Below the pieces are notes generated by a model. The model was not told the DNA's origin, did not search any database, and saw only the letters and a list, made by a program, of their open reading frames with translations. The position numbers and the translations under genes are program-made. Below are positions 23,380-34,894 of a DNA stretch of 64,000 bases, piece by piece. Source of the DNA: Amborella trichopoda. Its lineage: Eukaryota; Streptophyta; Magnoliopsida; Amborellales; Amborellaceae. The stretch covers positions 484,758-548,757 of the forward strand of contig NW_006499535.1 of the NCBI RefSeq assembly GCF_000471905.2, given 5' to 3'. Within the stretch, counting starts at the first letter, position 1. Each line of letters starts with the position of its first letter.

Positions 23380-24400
23380 TCACAACACTAGGCCCTGCAA
23401 TACACTCCAAGCAGGTGCCTCACTACAATCAATCATAATTTCAGGTCCTGCTACAAGCTCAAAGCAGGCTTTCCATCGGTATAAATCACAATAGTCAGGT
23501 CTTATATATGCTCAAAGTAGGCACCCTATCTGTATCATTCACAATAGTCGGGTCCTACAATGCGCTCAAAGTGGGCACCCGACAATCTTGGTCGTGGTCA
23601 TGCAATACACTCAAATCATGCACCACATGATCACAAAGAGGCCCTACAATATGCTCAAAGTAGGCACCTAACAAATCACAAAGCCAGGCCCTGCAATACG
23701 CTCAAAGTAGGCACCTCTTTGTTATCAATCACATAGTCAGGCCCTACAATACGCTCAAAGTAGGCACCTAACAAATCACAAAGCCAGGCCTTGCAATATG
23801 CTCAAAGTAGGCACCTCATTGTTATCAATCACATAGTCAGGCCCTACAATGCGCTCAAAGTAGGCACCTAACAAATCATAAAGCCAGGCCCTGCAATACG
23901 CTCAAAGCAGGCACCTCGTTGTTATCAATCACATAGTCAAGCCCTACAATATGCTCAAAGTAGGCACCTAACAAATCACAAAGCTAGGCCCTACAATACG
24001 CTCAAAGCAGGCACCTCACTGTTATCAATCACATAGTCATGCCCTACAATATGTTCAAAGTAGGCACCTAACAAATCACAAAGTTAGGCTTTGCAATACG
24101 CTCAAAGCGGGCACCTCACTGTTATCAATAACATAGTCAGGCCCTACAATACGCTCAAAGTAGGCACTTAACAAAACACAAGGCTAGGCCCTACAATACG
24201 CTCAAAGCAGGGATCTCGCTGTTATCAATCACATAGTCAGGCCCTACATTACGCTCAACGTAGGCACCTAACAAATCACAAAGTCGGGCCTTGTAATACG
24301 CTCAAAGTAGGCACCTCGTTGTTATCAATCACATAGCCAGGCCCTACAATACGCTCAAAGTAGGTACCTAACAAATCACAATCACAATATCAACTAGGGT
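23380..24400 (-). repeat. 100-bp tandem repeat (two 50-bp halves) in element E interior
   Basis: Words GCCCTACAATACGCTCAAAG, TAGGCACCTAACAAATCACA and CTCGTTGTTATCAATCACAT recur. AAGCCAGGCC or its variant falls at 23681, 23781, 23881 and 23981, an exact 100-base period. Each unit holds two related halves that differ in the spacer (AACAAATCACAAAG versus TTGTTATCAATCAC). At least eight full units, with more diverged ones at the 23380-23640 end. Confidence 0.92.
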
Positions 24401-24777
24401 CATGTAGTATGCTCAAAGCATGCCCAAGAAACCACGTAGCACTCGCTACATTCATACCATATTTCATACATCACATTCCATTCATCACACAATTGACCAC
24501 ACAGGCTGCATCATACAATACTTATCATTCAACCACAGGACACGTATCAACTCTCCACTAAATGGGGTGAGTCATATCCCTCAAGCAAAGTTCCACACAA
24601 TTATCATAATAAAGGGTCTCTAAGGATCCGCCAATTCAGTTGCAAACAATTTAAGCACAATCAAGCAGTAAAGGTCCAAGTTTAATTAGATATGCCAAAA
24701 TACGGTACTACAATAACAGTGAGAGGAAATAATGTCCAACAAAAATTTAGATTTTATATTACAATCAAAACACATTC

Positions 24778-25775
24778 CTAGTTCCCCGAAGTCGAGGTCT
24801 TAACTCCTTCCCCTTCAAGTGCAAAGACCCGACCCTGAGCTTTGGGTTTGGGTTCATCCTTTAATGATGGGCAGCCTCTAATCAAGTAGCCTAACTTGCC
24901 ACAGTTGGAACATGTTCTGGTCTTCAGCCAGCACTCAGAAGATGTATGGTCGTGCTTCCTGCAAGAGGTACAATACATGAGCTGGCTCTGCTTGACGTCG
25001 CCTTGGGAGTGCTTTTAGGCCTTGCCATTCCTTCGACTTTTCTTTTCGCGTGGACCCCTAGAGGGTGGAGGCCTTGTCCTTCGCTTCTCTTTCCTCAATG
25101 GATAGTCATCATAATCTTTTTTCATCTTCCTGATCTGATCCACCAATCGAGAGAAGGCCTTAAAATTGGCCAACAGAACTCTCCCTCTGATATCAGGTCA
25201 TAACCCTCTCTCGAACTTACTTGTCTTTTTTGCCTCCTTGTTGATGATATGCGGCGCGCATCGGGATAATTCTGAAAATTTGGCCACATATTGAACAACG
25301 GTCAGATTCCTTTGTTGTAACTCTATGAATTTCACCTCCTTCCTTTCCTTTAACGATTCAGGGAAATATTTTTCATTGAAGGTCTCTAGAAATTCTTCCC
25401 AAATAGGTACTAACTTCTCCTCTTCTCAGGATTGATTGATCGAACGCCACCAATGTTCGGCGTCCCCTTCTAACATGAAGGTACCCAGTCTCAACTTTTG
25501 CTCATCAGAGCATTGGAGGACTTTAAAGATCTTTTCCACTTGCATTAACCATCTCTCTACTTTCTCTACTCCCCTAAGCCCCAAGAAAGTTGGAGGACCC
25601 AACCTTTTAAACTTTCTATCACGTTTTTGCCATTCTGGTCAGGGGCGGGGGTAAACGGGGCCGGCATTGCTTCCTTCATCATTTGAGTCATGGCCCCCAA
25701 GGTCCTGACAAACTCACCGAGGGCCTTGGTGTTTTTATTATTGGAACTTGTATTATTGGCCCGCGTCCTCGACAT
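24778..25775 (-). pseudogene. gag: gag of element E (Tekay-type, frameshifted)
   Basis: The start ATG at 25775 (MSRTRANNTSSNNKN) lies 92 bases after the PBS. With frame changes the text reads GPPTFLGL, VERWLMQVEKIFKVLQCSDE and an F-x-E-x-F-x-x-K-Y-F-P-E block, the usual plant chromovirus Gag core. The C-terminus, 24978-24778, has two knuckles: CTSCRKHDHTSSEC (CCHC intact) and CSNCGKLGYLIRGC (His replaced by Tyr). Several stops are present. Nothing protease-like follows: after TSTSGN and a stop the 100-bp repeat region begins. Confidence 0.85.
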
Positions 25776-25866
25776 CTTCAACTTAAGATACAAGCACTCA
25801 ATTACTAATCTACCCAAAACTATTCGAAAGATACATCTAAATTCCCTTGACCAAGAATCCTATCCT

Positions 25867-25882
25867 GGCTACTCTGAAACCA
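25867..25882 (-). other. Primer binding site of element E
   Basis: The minus strand reads TGGTTTCAGAGTAGCC four bases after the LTR end GTGACA. It is a mutated form of TGGTATCAGAGC, the initiator-Met tRNA site typical of plant chromoviruses. Confidence 0.8.
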
Positions 25883-25886
25883 TAAC

Positions 25887-28850
25887 TGTCACGACTCTGC
25901 CCTCTGACCGCTGCCGTCCCAAACCAGATGGCGACAAAGTGTGGGATCACGACCGGAGGTCACGTAAGTCACTCAGGTGGGAGTGGAATCAACATGTGTT
26001 AAGAGTGCAGAATCAAAGCAAACCACGAGAAAACAATAAAACTCATCCACTAAGCACTAAAAACTGAAATAAATTAAAATCGTTAAATTATCCATACATC
26101 GTCTCCAAGGTCATCAATAATTTCCAAAATATTACATTGCATTCAAAGCACCAAAGCCTATTAACAAAAAAATACAAAGCTTCACAAACAACACTATATG
26201 GCCGATGGCTAGCTGACACCTACAAAAGCAAGGAGATTTTCTAGTCTAACTCGGGCCTTCAGTGCACTAAACACGATCACCGCTTGCCTGTCTTCAACCT
26301 GCAGCCTTCAATCTAAAAGGGTGGAAGTAAAGGAATGAGTTAAAAATCCTAGTAAGTAGATCAGAGTATCATGCTTCCCTGCCTATGAATACTATCTCAC
26401 AACACAGATCAAGGTTTTAAGCCATGTTCAAAAAACATAAGACATGCATCACAATTATGTCACAATTATAGGATGATGCTTTTCATGGTAGAGTAGGCAC
26501 TTTATAAAATACCAGATATCATATACACTAACAATTTATCAGATTTTAATAGATCCACACAAACAAGAGAGCATAACAAAATCAACAGACACAACCCACT
26601 CTCTAGTCCTATTCATCAGGCCACTCCCATATCTCACAAATCGATCATAAAACTCAAGAAATCATATATCTCAGGTCAATCTCATAACTCAGGTTAATCA
26701 CACATCTCAAGTCAATTGCATAACTTAAGCAACTACCCATGTCGGGCGACGCAATTTGTACAAGACATTGTCAAGAAATCACATATCACCTCCTTCGCAC
26801 CTCACTGGTATCAGTCATGGCCATGAGATACGCTCAAAGCATGTCAAGTAATCACATAACAGTCACAGTATCACAGTATTCAACTACCAGTGGGTGACCC
26901 ATTGCGTAGTGGTCAATATCATATCTACTCACCTATTCATAGTATGCCAACCATTATATATCACCCCATCGCACTCAGAAGTCACATATTCTAGTTTAGT
27001 ATACTCCACTACCAATGGAGGACCCATTGCATAGTGGTCATATCACATATATCAGTTTTATATATAACAGAGTCAGAATACTCACTACTAATGGAGGACC
27101 CGATGCATAGCGGTCAGATATCAGTATTCATATAATAGAATCAGAAAGTCCACTACCAATGGAGAACCCATTGCGTAGTGTTCATCGCGCATATCATAGC
27201 ATAACAATATCAAATTCACAGAATAACGGTGTCCATATCACATAATAACAATATCCAATTCACAGAATAACGGTGTCCATATCATAGAATGAGTGTTAGA
27301 GCTGCAATTTCAAGCCGTGACAATTTTGAAGATCGTTCCAAAATCAATTTTACCCTAGACACACTAATCTTTCAAATGGGGGTGGTTTGAAAATAATTGG
27401 ACCTTGTTTGGCACTTCAAAATTTAAAAAGAATTGAGATATTTCATCTAAAATCTGTTGTGGAGTGAAGGCAGTGATATATCTTTAAAATTTACCCTGTA
27501 ACTCTCAATCAAGAAGAATTTCTAAAATGTGCTCAACATGTGAATTTTAGCTTACTCATGAACCGTTCAAATGGCAGTGGTTTGGAAGAAAGTGGAGCCC
27601 TTTGGTCAGTCAAAATCCGTGGCGACAGAGGCATAAATTCTGAGTTTTATAAAAGTTGTCCACAGTGACCTACTGTTACAATTAATCATAGAACTCTAAA
27701 ATTAGGGAGAATCTCGAAAAGTACAAAACATGTGATCTCAATATTACTCAAAGATATTTCAAACGGCAGTGGTTTGTAAGAAACGGACCTCATTTGGTTT
27801 CTTAAAATGCATGACAACATAAACATCGATTCTGAAATTTATTAAAACTGTCCAGAGTGAACTATTTACATAATTGAGGGCAAAGCTTCTCATTCATGAA
27901 GAATTTGAATGTGGTTTTAACATGAGCATTATAGTGGACACACACACCATTCAAATGGTGGCAGTTTGAAATAATTTGGACACTTATTGGTCGTTCAAAA
28001 TTTTAGTGCAAGGTAGATGACAGTGGCTGGAATTCCTGTTGTCTATTAACAGTGACATAGTTTTACATATTGAAGTATAAATCCGAACATGTGGAAAATA
28101 TCCTGATTTCACAAGAATAAAAGTTGTAGTAGATACACATAGCTTTCATTCAAGACTAATTTGAGCTCATTTGGACCACGTTTGGTCACTGAATAATTGG
28201 GTACAAAAACACCTACAGTTCTTAGAATTTCATTTCCCCATTCCTTTCCCAAGCTTTTCTTACATGCATATGCCTAGACATTCACAAACAACACCCCTCA
28301 AACCACAGTTTGATACTCAGTCGAAATCTACCCCACTTAAACTAAATTTATAGAAAGATTTTGAAAACATTTGGATCATTTACAGTCATGAAATCTAGCA
28401 CACAGATTTACAAAACTTCAACCTTACTCTTAAACATCCAAACACATATTTCTATCTTCTGCCAATCCATATTTCAAAAGTGAACACATTCATGATACAA
28501 AAATTCCAAATCCACTTATCTTCGATGGACAAAACTCTCAAATCCTTCTCCTATAGTCCTCTTTAACTCTCCCACTGGCTGTTCTAACAGTGAGCTAAGG
28601 AAGCCTCCTCCAAGTCCTTCTACTTGCCTTAAAGAGAGAAAGGATGAGAGACTTTGGGTGGTAGTGGCATGAGGGGAAAGAACAGGGCTTAAATACTCCT
28701 CAGGTGGTAGGTGGCATTCTGTGGTTGACAAGTGGCGAGCCACTCACATGCAGCTGGACAAGTGACAAACACTAGCCATGCACGACAGCGTTGCACATGG
28801 CATTGGCCTCCCTCACACACGCCGCTGGATTCATTCACGGGCAGCGTTAG
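25887..28850 (-). repeat. 5' LTR of element E, outer end truncated
   Basis: It aligns to 19459-22440 along its length. The match stops abruptly at GGCAGCGTTAG (28850), so the first roughly 530 bases of this LTR, including the 29-bp repeats, are missing. It contains the 76-bp-type array at 26870-27300 and a TATA-like TATTTAAG at 28695. Confidence 0.84.
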
Positions 28851-29204
28851 ATTACAAAACTTTAAATTTAAAAAATGGTTAAAATCAAGTAGATCTATAA
28901 ACGTATGAAAATCTTGAAAATGGACGATGTAGATAACATGTTGCAAAATGCACTATTTCAGAGACTTAAAATCTTTTTATTTTTCATGGCCATACATCTC
29001 GATGAGCAATCAAAAGGTTTTTCAACAACATTAAAACTATCTTTTCCGATGGATTTTTTAGGTGCACCCTTAGCTATAGAGGTAAGATTACAACATTATA
29101 TAAACCTTTTCCTTCTTTTTGTAAATATGTAGTAAATAGCATATTGGTTATATATCTAATAGGCAACTAAATAGTATATGGTGCCACACTAATGTTTAAA
29201 AAGA

Positions 29205-29290
29205 AAACCACTGAGGGCAGATTCGAACCGTGGTTCGTATAAAGTAAAGTTGTCAGCACTAACCAATTCGCCATTCTAAACTATTTGATG
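29205..29290 (-). other. tRNA-like pol III A/B boxes (tRNA relic or SINE head)
   Basis: On the minus strand TGGCGAATTGGTTAGTGC (29273-29256) resembles an A box and D arm, and GGTTCGAATCTGCCC (29229-29215) is a good B box and T loop, spaced about 30 bases apart. The T stem is poorly paired and no clean acceptor stem is visible, so it is not a working tRNA gene. A tRNA-derived SINE or tRNA relic fits. Confidence 0.42.
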
Positions 29291-30561
29291 TAAATGTGAA
29301 CTAGTATTCTATTTAAACTTTAAGAAATCAGTTGATCACCAAAATCGCCCAAAACCGAAGCCGGCCACTGGATAGTTTCGATCTAACGGGGCGGTTAGCG
29401 GTTAGATCAGCCGATTTTACGAACATTGATTGGGTGTTCATTGGAATGTATCTAGTCTTTATATAAGATTAAAAGTACACCCAACAATGTTATATTTTTA
29501 TTTTAACGAAAAAATAAATGCAGGATATAGTGCATGACAATGTTGCTCGAACTTTTGCTCGATTTGTTTTGCTTGATATTTTCTTAATTATGTTTTTTTA
29601 AATGCATGATATAGCCAAAAAATAAGCAGAGGGATAGCATGTGAAATCTAAAGTAAATATCTAATGGTTGTCATGAAATATGTTGATTCACTTTTATGAA
29701 ATCTATGCAAGCTGATTTTTCTTATTCTAGATGACATGCTTTAAATAGAGGTTTCTTTTTGTCATGATTCTTGATGACATGCTTCAAATAGAAAAATAAC
29801 TTTTGCAAGTAAACGGATGCAACATATACTTCTTATATGGACAATTCTAGGAGACTTTGGCCAAGAGGGTACCACGGGAAATATTTATGGTTGGAGAGGG
29901 GCCACAACTACGACACTACAAAGTCCACCAAGCTTTACTTATATTTTTTCCTCAGTGAACCTTGCTAATGAGACACAACAGTACCCTGATCCCCCTCGCC
30001 AGTCTCAATGCTACCAACCATTGTTAGTTAGACTTTGTAACTCTATCAATTGAATTAATGTCAATTTATAAATTTTCTTGCATGTCTCCAAAATATTCAT
30101 ATATTGATTTGTATAAAAATTTGTTTCAAATTTTTTTGGATAAATTAAATTTAGGTAATAAGATAGTATATACTTAATATAAGTTTTTCTATTTGGTTTT
30201 ATTCTTTTTTTTTGGGGGGTTTTTTACCTATTTAAAAAAAAATCTATCAATCGAGTTAACAACCTGGTTGGTTCGGTTCCAATTCTAACCGCTCTCAACC
30301 CCTTGTCTGGTTAACAGTAAACATCCTCATTATCATCCATGTCAAAAACTACTCCCCTACCTGGTTTATTACTGCGGTCCTTTATGATACCACTCATCAG
30401 TGAAGTTCTTTTGGAAGACATAATCAAGGTTGATCGGCAATAGGGGTCTTCTTATTTGTCTCTCTCTCTCAATTTTAAGTTGTCGTGAATGTACACTAAG
30501 TAGTGCAATGTTTAAGTCTTTAACCTATTTTGCTTAGGGGTATATATCTACTAGAATGTAC

Positions 30562-30801
30562 TCAAATTTCTCTCACCCCCTGAGGAAGCACAGGTTTGGC
30601 TCCGTACTCGGAATGCAGGCACAATCCACCTTTGGAGGTTCTGCTTTGTCGCATATCCAACTCAGGTTTCACCCCAAACCTCCCCTTGGTCCATCTTGTA
30701 ATTGCTTCATTTGCATTCCATGTATCATCCACCATTGTGTTGACATAGACAAATATAAAAATACTTAACAACAGAAAAATAATGAATTTCAAAAAACCCA
30801 C
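30562..30801 (-). CDS. Hypothetical 79-codon frame with signal-peptide-like N-terminus
   Basis: The frame starts MGFLKFIIFLLLSIFIFVYV, a hydrophobic segment like a signal peptide or membrane anchor. A polar part follows (NANEAITRWTKGRFG, HSEYGAKPVLPQGVREI). I recognise no family. It sits in the only unassigned 2-kb block of the window and may be chance, since AT-rich DNA easily encodes such segments. No promoter or intron evidence is visible. Confidence 0.2.
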   Translation of the reverse strand: MGFLKFIIFLLLSIFIFVYVNTMVDDTWNANEAITRWTKGRFGVKPELDMRQSRTSKGGLCLHSEYGAKPVLPQGVREI

Positions 30802-31070
30802 AAGTAGTAGTATGCCAAACTATTACAACTAACCTTGGTGCAATTTTGGAGCTACTTTATTAGAATTATTGTATGAAATTTCACGTTTTTCTATATATAT
30901 AATAAGCTATAAAGAACAAAAGGCATATACGTGAAATTAGTACAACAAAAAAATGCAATCAATTGTTATGAATTAAAACTTTTATTACAAACTCGTATTG
31001 CTTAAGGTTTACCTTGATCATACATTCCATCTGAGTATCATGATTAGGCTCAAGCCTATATATGCAACTT

Positions 31071-31090
31071 NNNNNNNNNNNNNNNNNNNN
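31071..31090. other. Assembly gap (20 N)
   Basis: A run of twenty N at the left end of the element C LTR remnant. The gap hides the rest of that LTR and its left flank; true length unknown. Confidence 0.99.
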
Positions 31091-31280
31091 TGTTTAGTAT
31101 TTTGGATCATGCTGGCTCTGCCACAGATCCAAGTGCAAATCTGCTTGTTTCCGGGTAGATCTTGTCTTAGATCTGAATTTAATTTGTCCCACTTTATCTA
31201 CTACATCATTTTCATCAATTTAAGCTGTCAAGATTTGAGAGAACTTCATCGGAAGATCTGTCAAATTTTCATTGTAAATA
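31091..31280 (+). repeat. 5' LTR of element C, last 190 bases
   Basis: Matches 56412-56599 at about 85% by eye. It ends GTAAATA, versus GTAAACA in the 3' LTR, followed by the PBS. The start is lost in the assembly gap. Confidence 0.82.
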
Positions 31281-31283
31281 ATT

Positions 31284-31301
31284 TGGCGCCCACCATGGGG
31301 C
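31284..31301 (+). other. Primer binding site of element C
   Basis: TGGCGCCCACCATGGGGC begins three bases after the LTR end. TTTGGCGCCCACC-type sites are familiar at this position in plant Tat-lineage elements. Confidence 0.78.
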
Positions 31302-32680
31302 ATTTCGAGCTTGATCCAAGGGCCAAAATATGATTTTTCTTTACTATTTTTATTCACTGTTTTCAACCACAAAGGTTCCCAAGAATTGGCTGGGACCAAG
31401 ACATGTGGTTTCGGTGCTGCGAAACCCTGTTGTCCTAGGCGACACCAGCAATGTCGCCTTGGCAACACCATCAGTGCTGCCCAAGTCCAGGGCGACACAC
31501 CCCCCTGTCGTCCAAATTAAAAGGTCTTCAAATCTTATGAAAATTTGCATTATTATTTTAGGGACTCTCTTATAACTTCTCAAAAATTTTCGGACCAAAA
31601 TAAAATTTTAAAAAATACAAAACAAATATTTTACTTAATACAGGTCTGTTCTATTTGCACTTTTCTGTTTTACTTTGTTTTAATTTATTTCATCATAAAT
31701 ATTATTTTCCCAGCTTCTATAAGTTTTTTGTAGCCTTATTTCATCAAATTTAACAAAAAAAAAATTGCTTTTTAAGCGATATTAGCAATGTCGCCTAGCC
31801 TGCAAGGGCAACACTAGTAGTGCCGCCCGGGTGACACCACCCGTGTCGCCCATTTGCAGTGGTCCCAAAAAACTTCTAGGACCCCATAGACCTCCTCTAG
31901 AGGCTTTTGAATCGCTGTTGAAAATATATAAAAAAAAAAAATTGCTTTAGATAGGTCTGGTATATTACTGGCTTTCTGATTTTATTTTAGTTTGTTAATT
32001 TTGATTGAAATCATGTTTTCCTTGCTTTTACCATGCTTAGTTTCATTTTGTTTCATCAAAGTTAAAAAAAAAAAAAACATTGAGGGTTGCTTGCACCCTC
32101 CCTGAGCCGTGTCCCATTCGAGTCATCCTCGACTCGAGCCGTGCTCGACTTAACATGGACTGTGCCTGGTCTCACTATTTTGACTGTACCTTCTTAGGGA
32201 TGCTTACCCCTCCATCTATATTGTGCTTTGAGTGAGCTTCGCCTTGAAGAGCACATCGCTTGGCATGACGAGTGCCAAGCGCTCACTATATCTCTTCATT
32301 GCATCGTGTGCCTGCCTGTTTGCCACTTTATTTTTGCTTGCGTTCTTCTTGACACACTCCAGCTCACATCGGACCGAGAATGCTCAGGAAACCAGTAAAC
32401 AAATATTTTGAAAACCCCCAAAATCTGTCTTAACGACGTGAGGGAAACCTAGCTTTGAGAGTTGAGGTGGTTGGGATTCGCATAACTTTTACTGTGAGCG
32501 CCCCTCCATAATCCTTTGCCTCAAAGCAACTCCACGTATAGTGGACCTGGTGAAAATCCTATAACAGGAGGCAAGGACCTATGTGGAGCTCTATATCAGC
32601 TTAGCCACATTTCAATAGTTAAGAACCCACTCTCAAGCCAAGCCTACTTATAATCTTGGTCAAAATTTTTCATGTGTTGT
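31302..32680 (+). other. Leader of element C with inverted-repeat motifs
   Basis: No conserved coding frame. 31430-31860 contains several GCGACAC/GTGTCGCC-type inverted repeats like those at 52190-55945. 31950-32680 is plain leader sequence up to the junction with element B at about 32681. Confidence 0.55.
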
Positions 32681-33337
32681 TCGAGTGAGTGGAGGTTTTT
32701 TTTTGATTTTTTGTGACATGTTTCTTCAAAACACAAACTTCTCTCTATCTTTTCTCTTTGATCTGATATCATCACAGGATGTACTACATATCAAAATGCT
32801 CGTTTCAACGAGACGAACACGCACTAACAAGTTTGAGTGCTATCCGATCTCAGACGATGAAGATATGGATGTCGTAAGTTCATTATTCGTGAGTGTCTTT
32901 AATGGAGTTTAGTTGTAGGGTGGCCACAAGAGAGTAGCGTGTGGCTCCTCTCGTTTCGATCTTTTACCCATAACTTCTTTCTGGAGTATCTGTTTAAGCT
33001 GAAATTTAACCTCTAGGGGTTTTCAATTATGTCGGATCCAATGGTAGTGGTCCCATAGCTATTTGATGGTTTGGGAGTAGGATCTCAGTTATAGGAGTCC
33101 GTTTCAGGGTGTTAGAGGCTGATTCTGCCAAAATTGTTTCTCAGTATGCACTACCCTAGCCATGTCAAAATGCGACGAAACTTGGCATAAGACTTTTAGG
33201 AGTCCTTATGAAGATCTTTACTAGTTTTGGAGCCATTCTGAGACTGTCAAAATTTCAACTGTTTGTCAGGCTTTACTGATTAGCTTCTCTTTTTATTCCG
33301 CATCAAGGACCCATGGTGCTGAAAATGTCTTCAAACA
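32681..33337 (-). repeat. 3' LTR of element B, first 0.65 kb only
   Basis: It aligns to 47455-48018, the start of the 5' LTR, in the same orientation, and reversed to 11226-11650 of element A. The remaining 2.3 kb is absent. Confidence 0.85.
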
Positions 33338-33349
33338 GCATGCTCCACC
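33338..33349 (-). other. Polypurine tract of element B
   Basis: The minus strand reads GGTGGAGCATGC directly before the LTR start TGTTTGAAG. Same place as in element A. Confidence 0.6.
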
Positions 33350-33639
33350 GAATGTTGTACTTCAAGAAAAGAGAGAAGGACAACATTCGAAAAATTTCCT
33401 TTGCCTTTATTTCATTTTTCTTCCTAGCCACAAGACCACGTGAACGTTTAGGAGAAGTCTATGCAATGTTGTAACTAGGATGCTCTGACGTTTGGACGCA
33501 TTTGTCGCAGATCCATTCGTGGAGACTTTGGGGGAGAAGAGACTTTGAGGTATCTTGTCGCAGTCCTCACCGTCACAGGACCGTAGGAATTAGTTTTTAA
33601 TGTCTTCACATGTCAGACGAGTTTACGACATGGAGAGAT

Positions 33640-34020
33640 TGATATATACAGTCCTCACCCTATCGGACGGTACCCTAAAGGCACATTTTGTGTTTTTGAG
33701 GGATCTTGTGGTCATCGTCCTCACCCTAGGGACTCTTTTTTATTTTGAGGGATTTTGTGTTCATCGTCCTCACCCTCAAGGACTCCTTTTTATTTTAAAG
33801 GGATCTTTCGGTCATCGTCCTCAACCTCAAGGACTCTTTTTGTTTTTTGAGGGATCTTTCGGCCATCACATTCACCGTCAATGACTCTTCTTATTTTTTG
33901 AGAGATCTTTCGGTCATCGTCCTCACCCTCAAGGACTCTTCTTATTTTTAAAGTGATCTTTTGGTCATCGTCCTCAACCTCAGAGACTCTTTTTTATTTT
34001 GGTGTTTGGGGGATCTTGTG
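33640..34020 (-). repeat. 51-bp tandem repeat (element B)
   Basis: Seven imperfect units with plus-strand words GGTCATCGTCCTCACCCTCA and GGACTCTTTTTATTTT. TCATCGTCC or its variant falls at 33761, 33812, 33863, 33914 and 33965, an exact 51-base period. Element A has only traces of it near 10570-10700, so it expanded in B or was lost in A. Confidence 0.9.
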
Positions 34021-34894
34021 AGGATCCCACTGCCTGGTGAGCCATCTTGTGTTTTTGATTGGATCCTGACAGCTGAGGATTTTGTGTGGACCTCGTTGGC
34101 AAGAATTACGCTTGTTTTAAAATTGAGTGCTGGTTGAGGCTGTGACGCTGCGTCAACCTGCTTTATTGGTCCAAGTTCCCTTTGCGAGTTTTCACCTGGA
34201 CTGGAGAAGTGGCGCCGTAAAGACGATTTTCACCAACCTCCTTTATTTTTGAGCCCTTTTACCCATGACCTTGCAGCCATGTCCACAGCTTTTCATCTGT
34301 TTTTGCTCATGGTGCCCTTTTGGGGTTTTCACCGTGCTTGGGTTTTTAATCTTACAGAACTCTTTTACTCATGGTTTCGTGACCATGCTCATCCTTCATT
34401 TTTACTCATGGCGTTCCCATGTCTAGGTATATACCATGCCTATTATTTTCTCTCTTTTTTTTTTTTTTGTGAAGGCGTGTTTAAGATCATGCCTTCAGGA
34501 CCTGTACAAAGCATTTTAATGTCATGAGGCCAGGACGTGCACCTTTGGAGGCCATGGAGTGAGCATGCTGGTGATTATACTTCTGAAAATGGGAGGTGGA
34601 TAATGGTGACCCACTAGCTGACAGCGAATATGGATGGCAGGATGGTTTGCTGTTATGTGAGCATGGGTGAGACTCACTGGGGAATGAGGAATGGTAATGG
34701 AGGAAGATGGATTTACTTGGGAGGTGCTGAAGGTGATGCGCGCACATGGAGGAAGATGGATTTACTAGGGAGGTGCTGAAGGTGATGCGCACACGGATGG
34801 GTTGGTTAGGGAAGACATGCCCGAAGATGCACGTAAAGGGTGTGTGCGCATGTGTGAGGGAACGTTTAGGGTCATTCCTTCGGGACCCTTACAA
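34021..34894 (-). other. 3' non-coding region of element B
   Basis: Counterpart of 9716-10560 in element A (CATGAGTAAAA words). A 44-base direct duplication sits near 34695-34790 (GAGGAAGATGGATTTACT twice). No conserved frame. Confidence 0.55.

Larger units (their letters stand above)
19459..28850 (-). mobile_element. Element E: gag-only Tekay-like chromovirus derivative
   Basis: On the minus strand: 5' LTR (28850-25887, its outer end cut), PBS, gag (25775-24778), a 100-bp tandem array (about 24400-23380), PPT (22985-22971) and 3' LTR (22970-19459). There is no protease, RT, RNase H or integrase sequence in the 2.9-kb interior. The two LTRs match at about 87% by eye near their ends. Gag and PBS are of Tekay type. 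Confidence 0.86.
28851..31070. other. Unassigned AT-rich DNA between element E and the assembly gap
   Basis: This 2.2 kb matches none of the elements in the window. It is AT-rich, with homopolymer runs near 30200-30240. A tRNA-like motif lies at 29205-29290 and a short open frame at 30562-30801. The stretch CGGGGCGGTTAGCGGTTAG near 29390 is unusually GC-rich for its surroundings. I cannot say whether it is host intergenic DNA or an unknown element. Confidence 0.5.

Noticed and set aside
23380-24400. Possible CRISPR-like array because of regular spacing
   Set aside because: The units are continuous 100-bp repeats without unique spacers, inside a plant retrotransposon; it is an ordinary tandem repeat.
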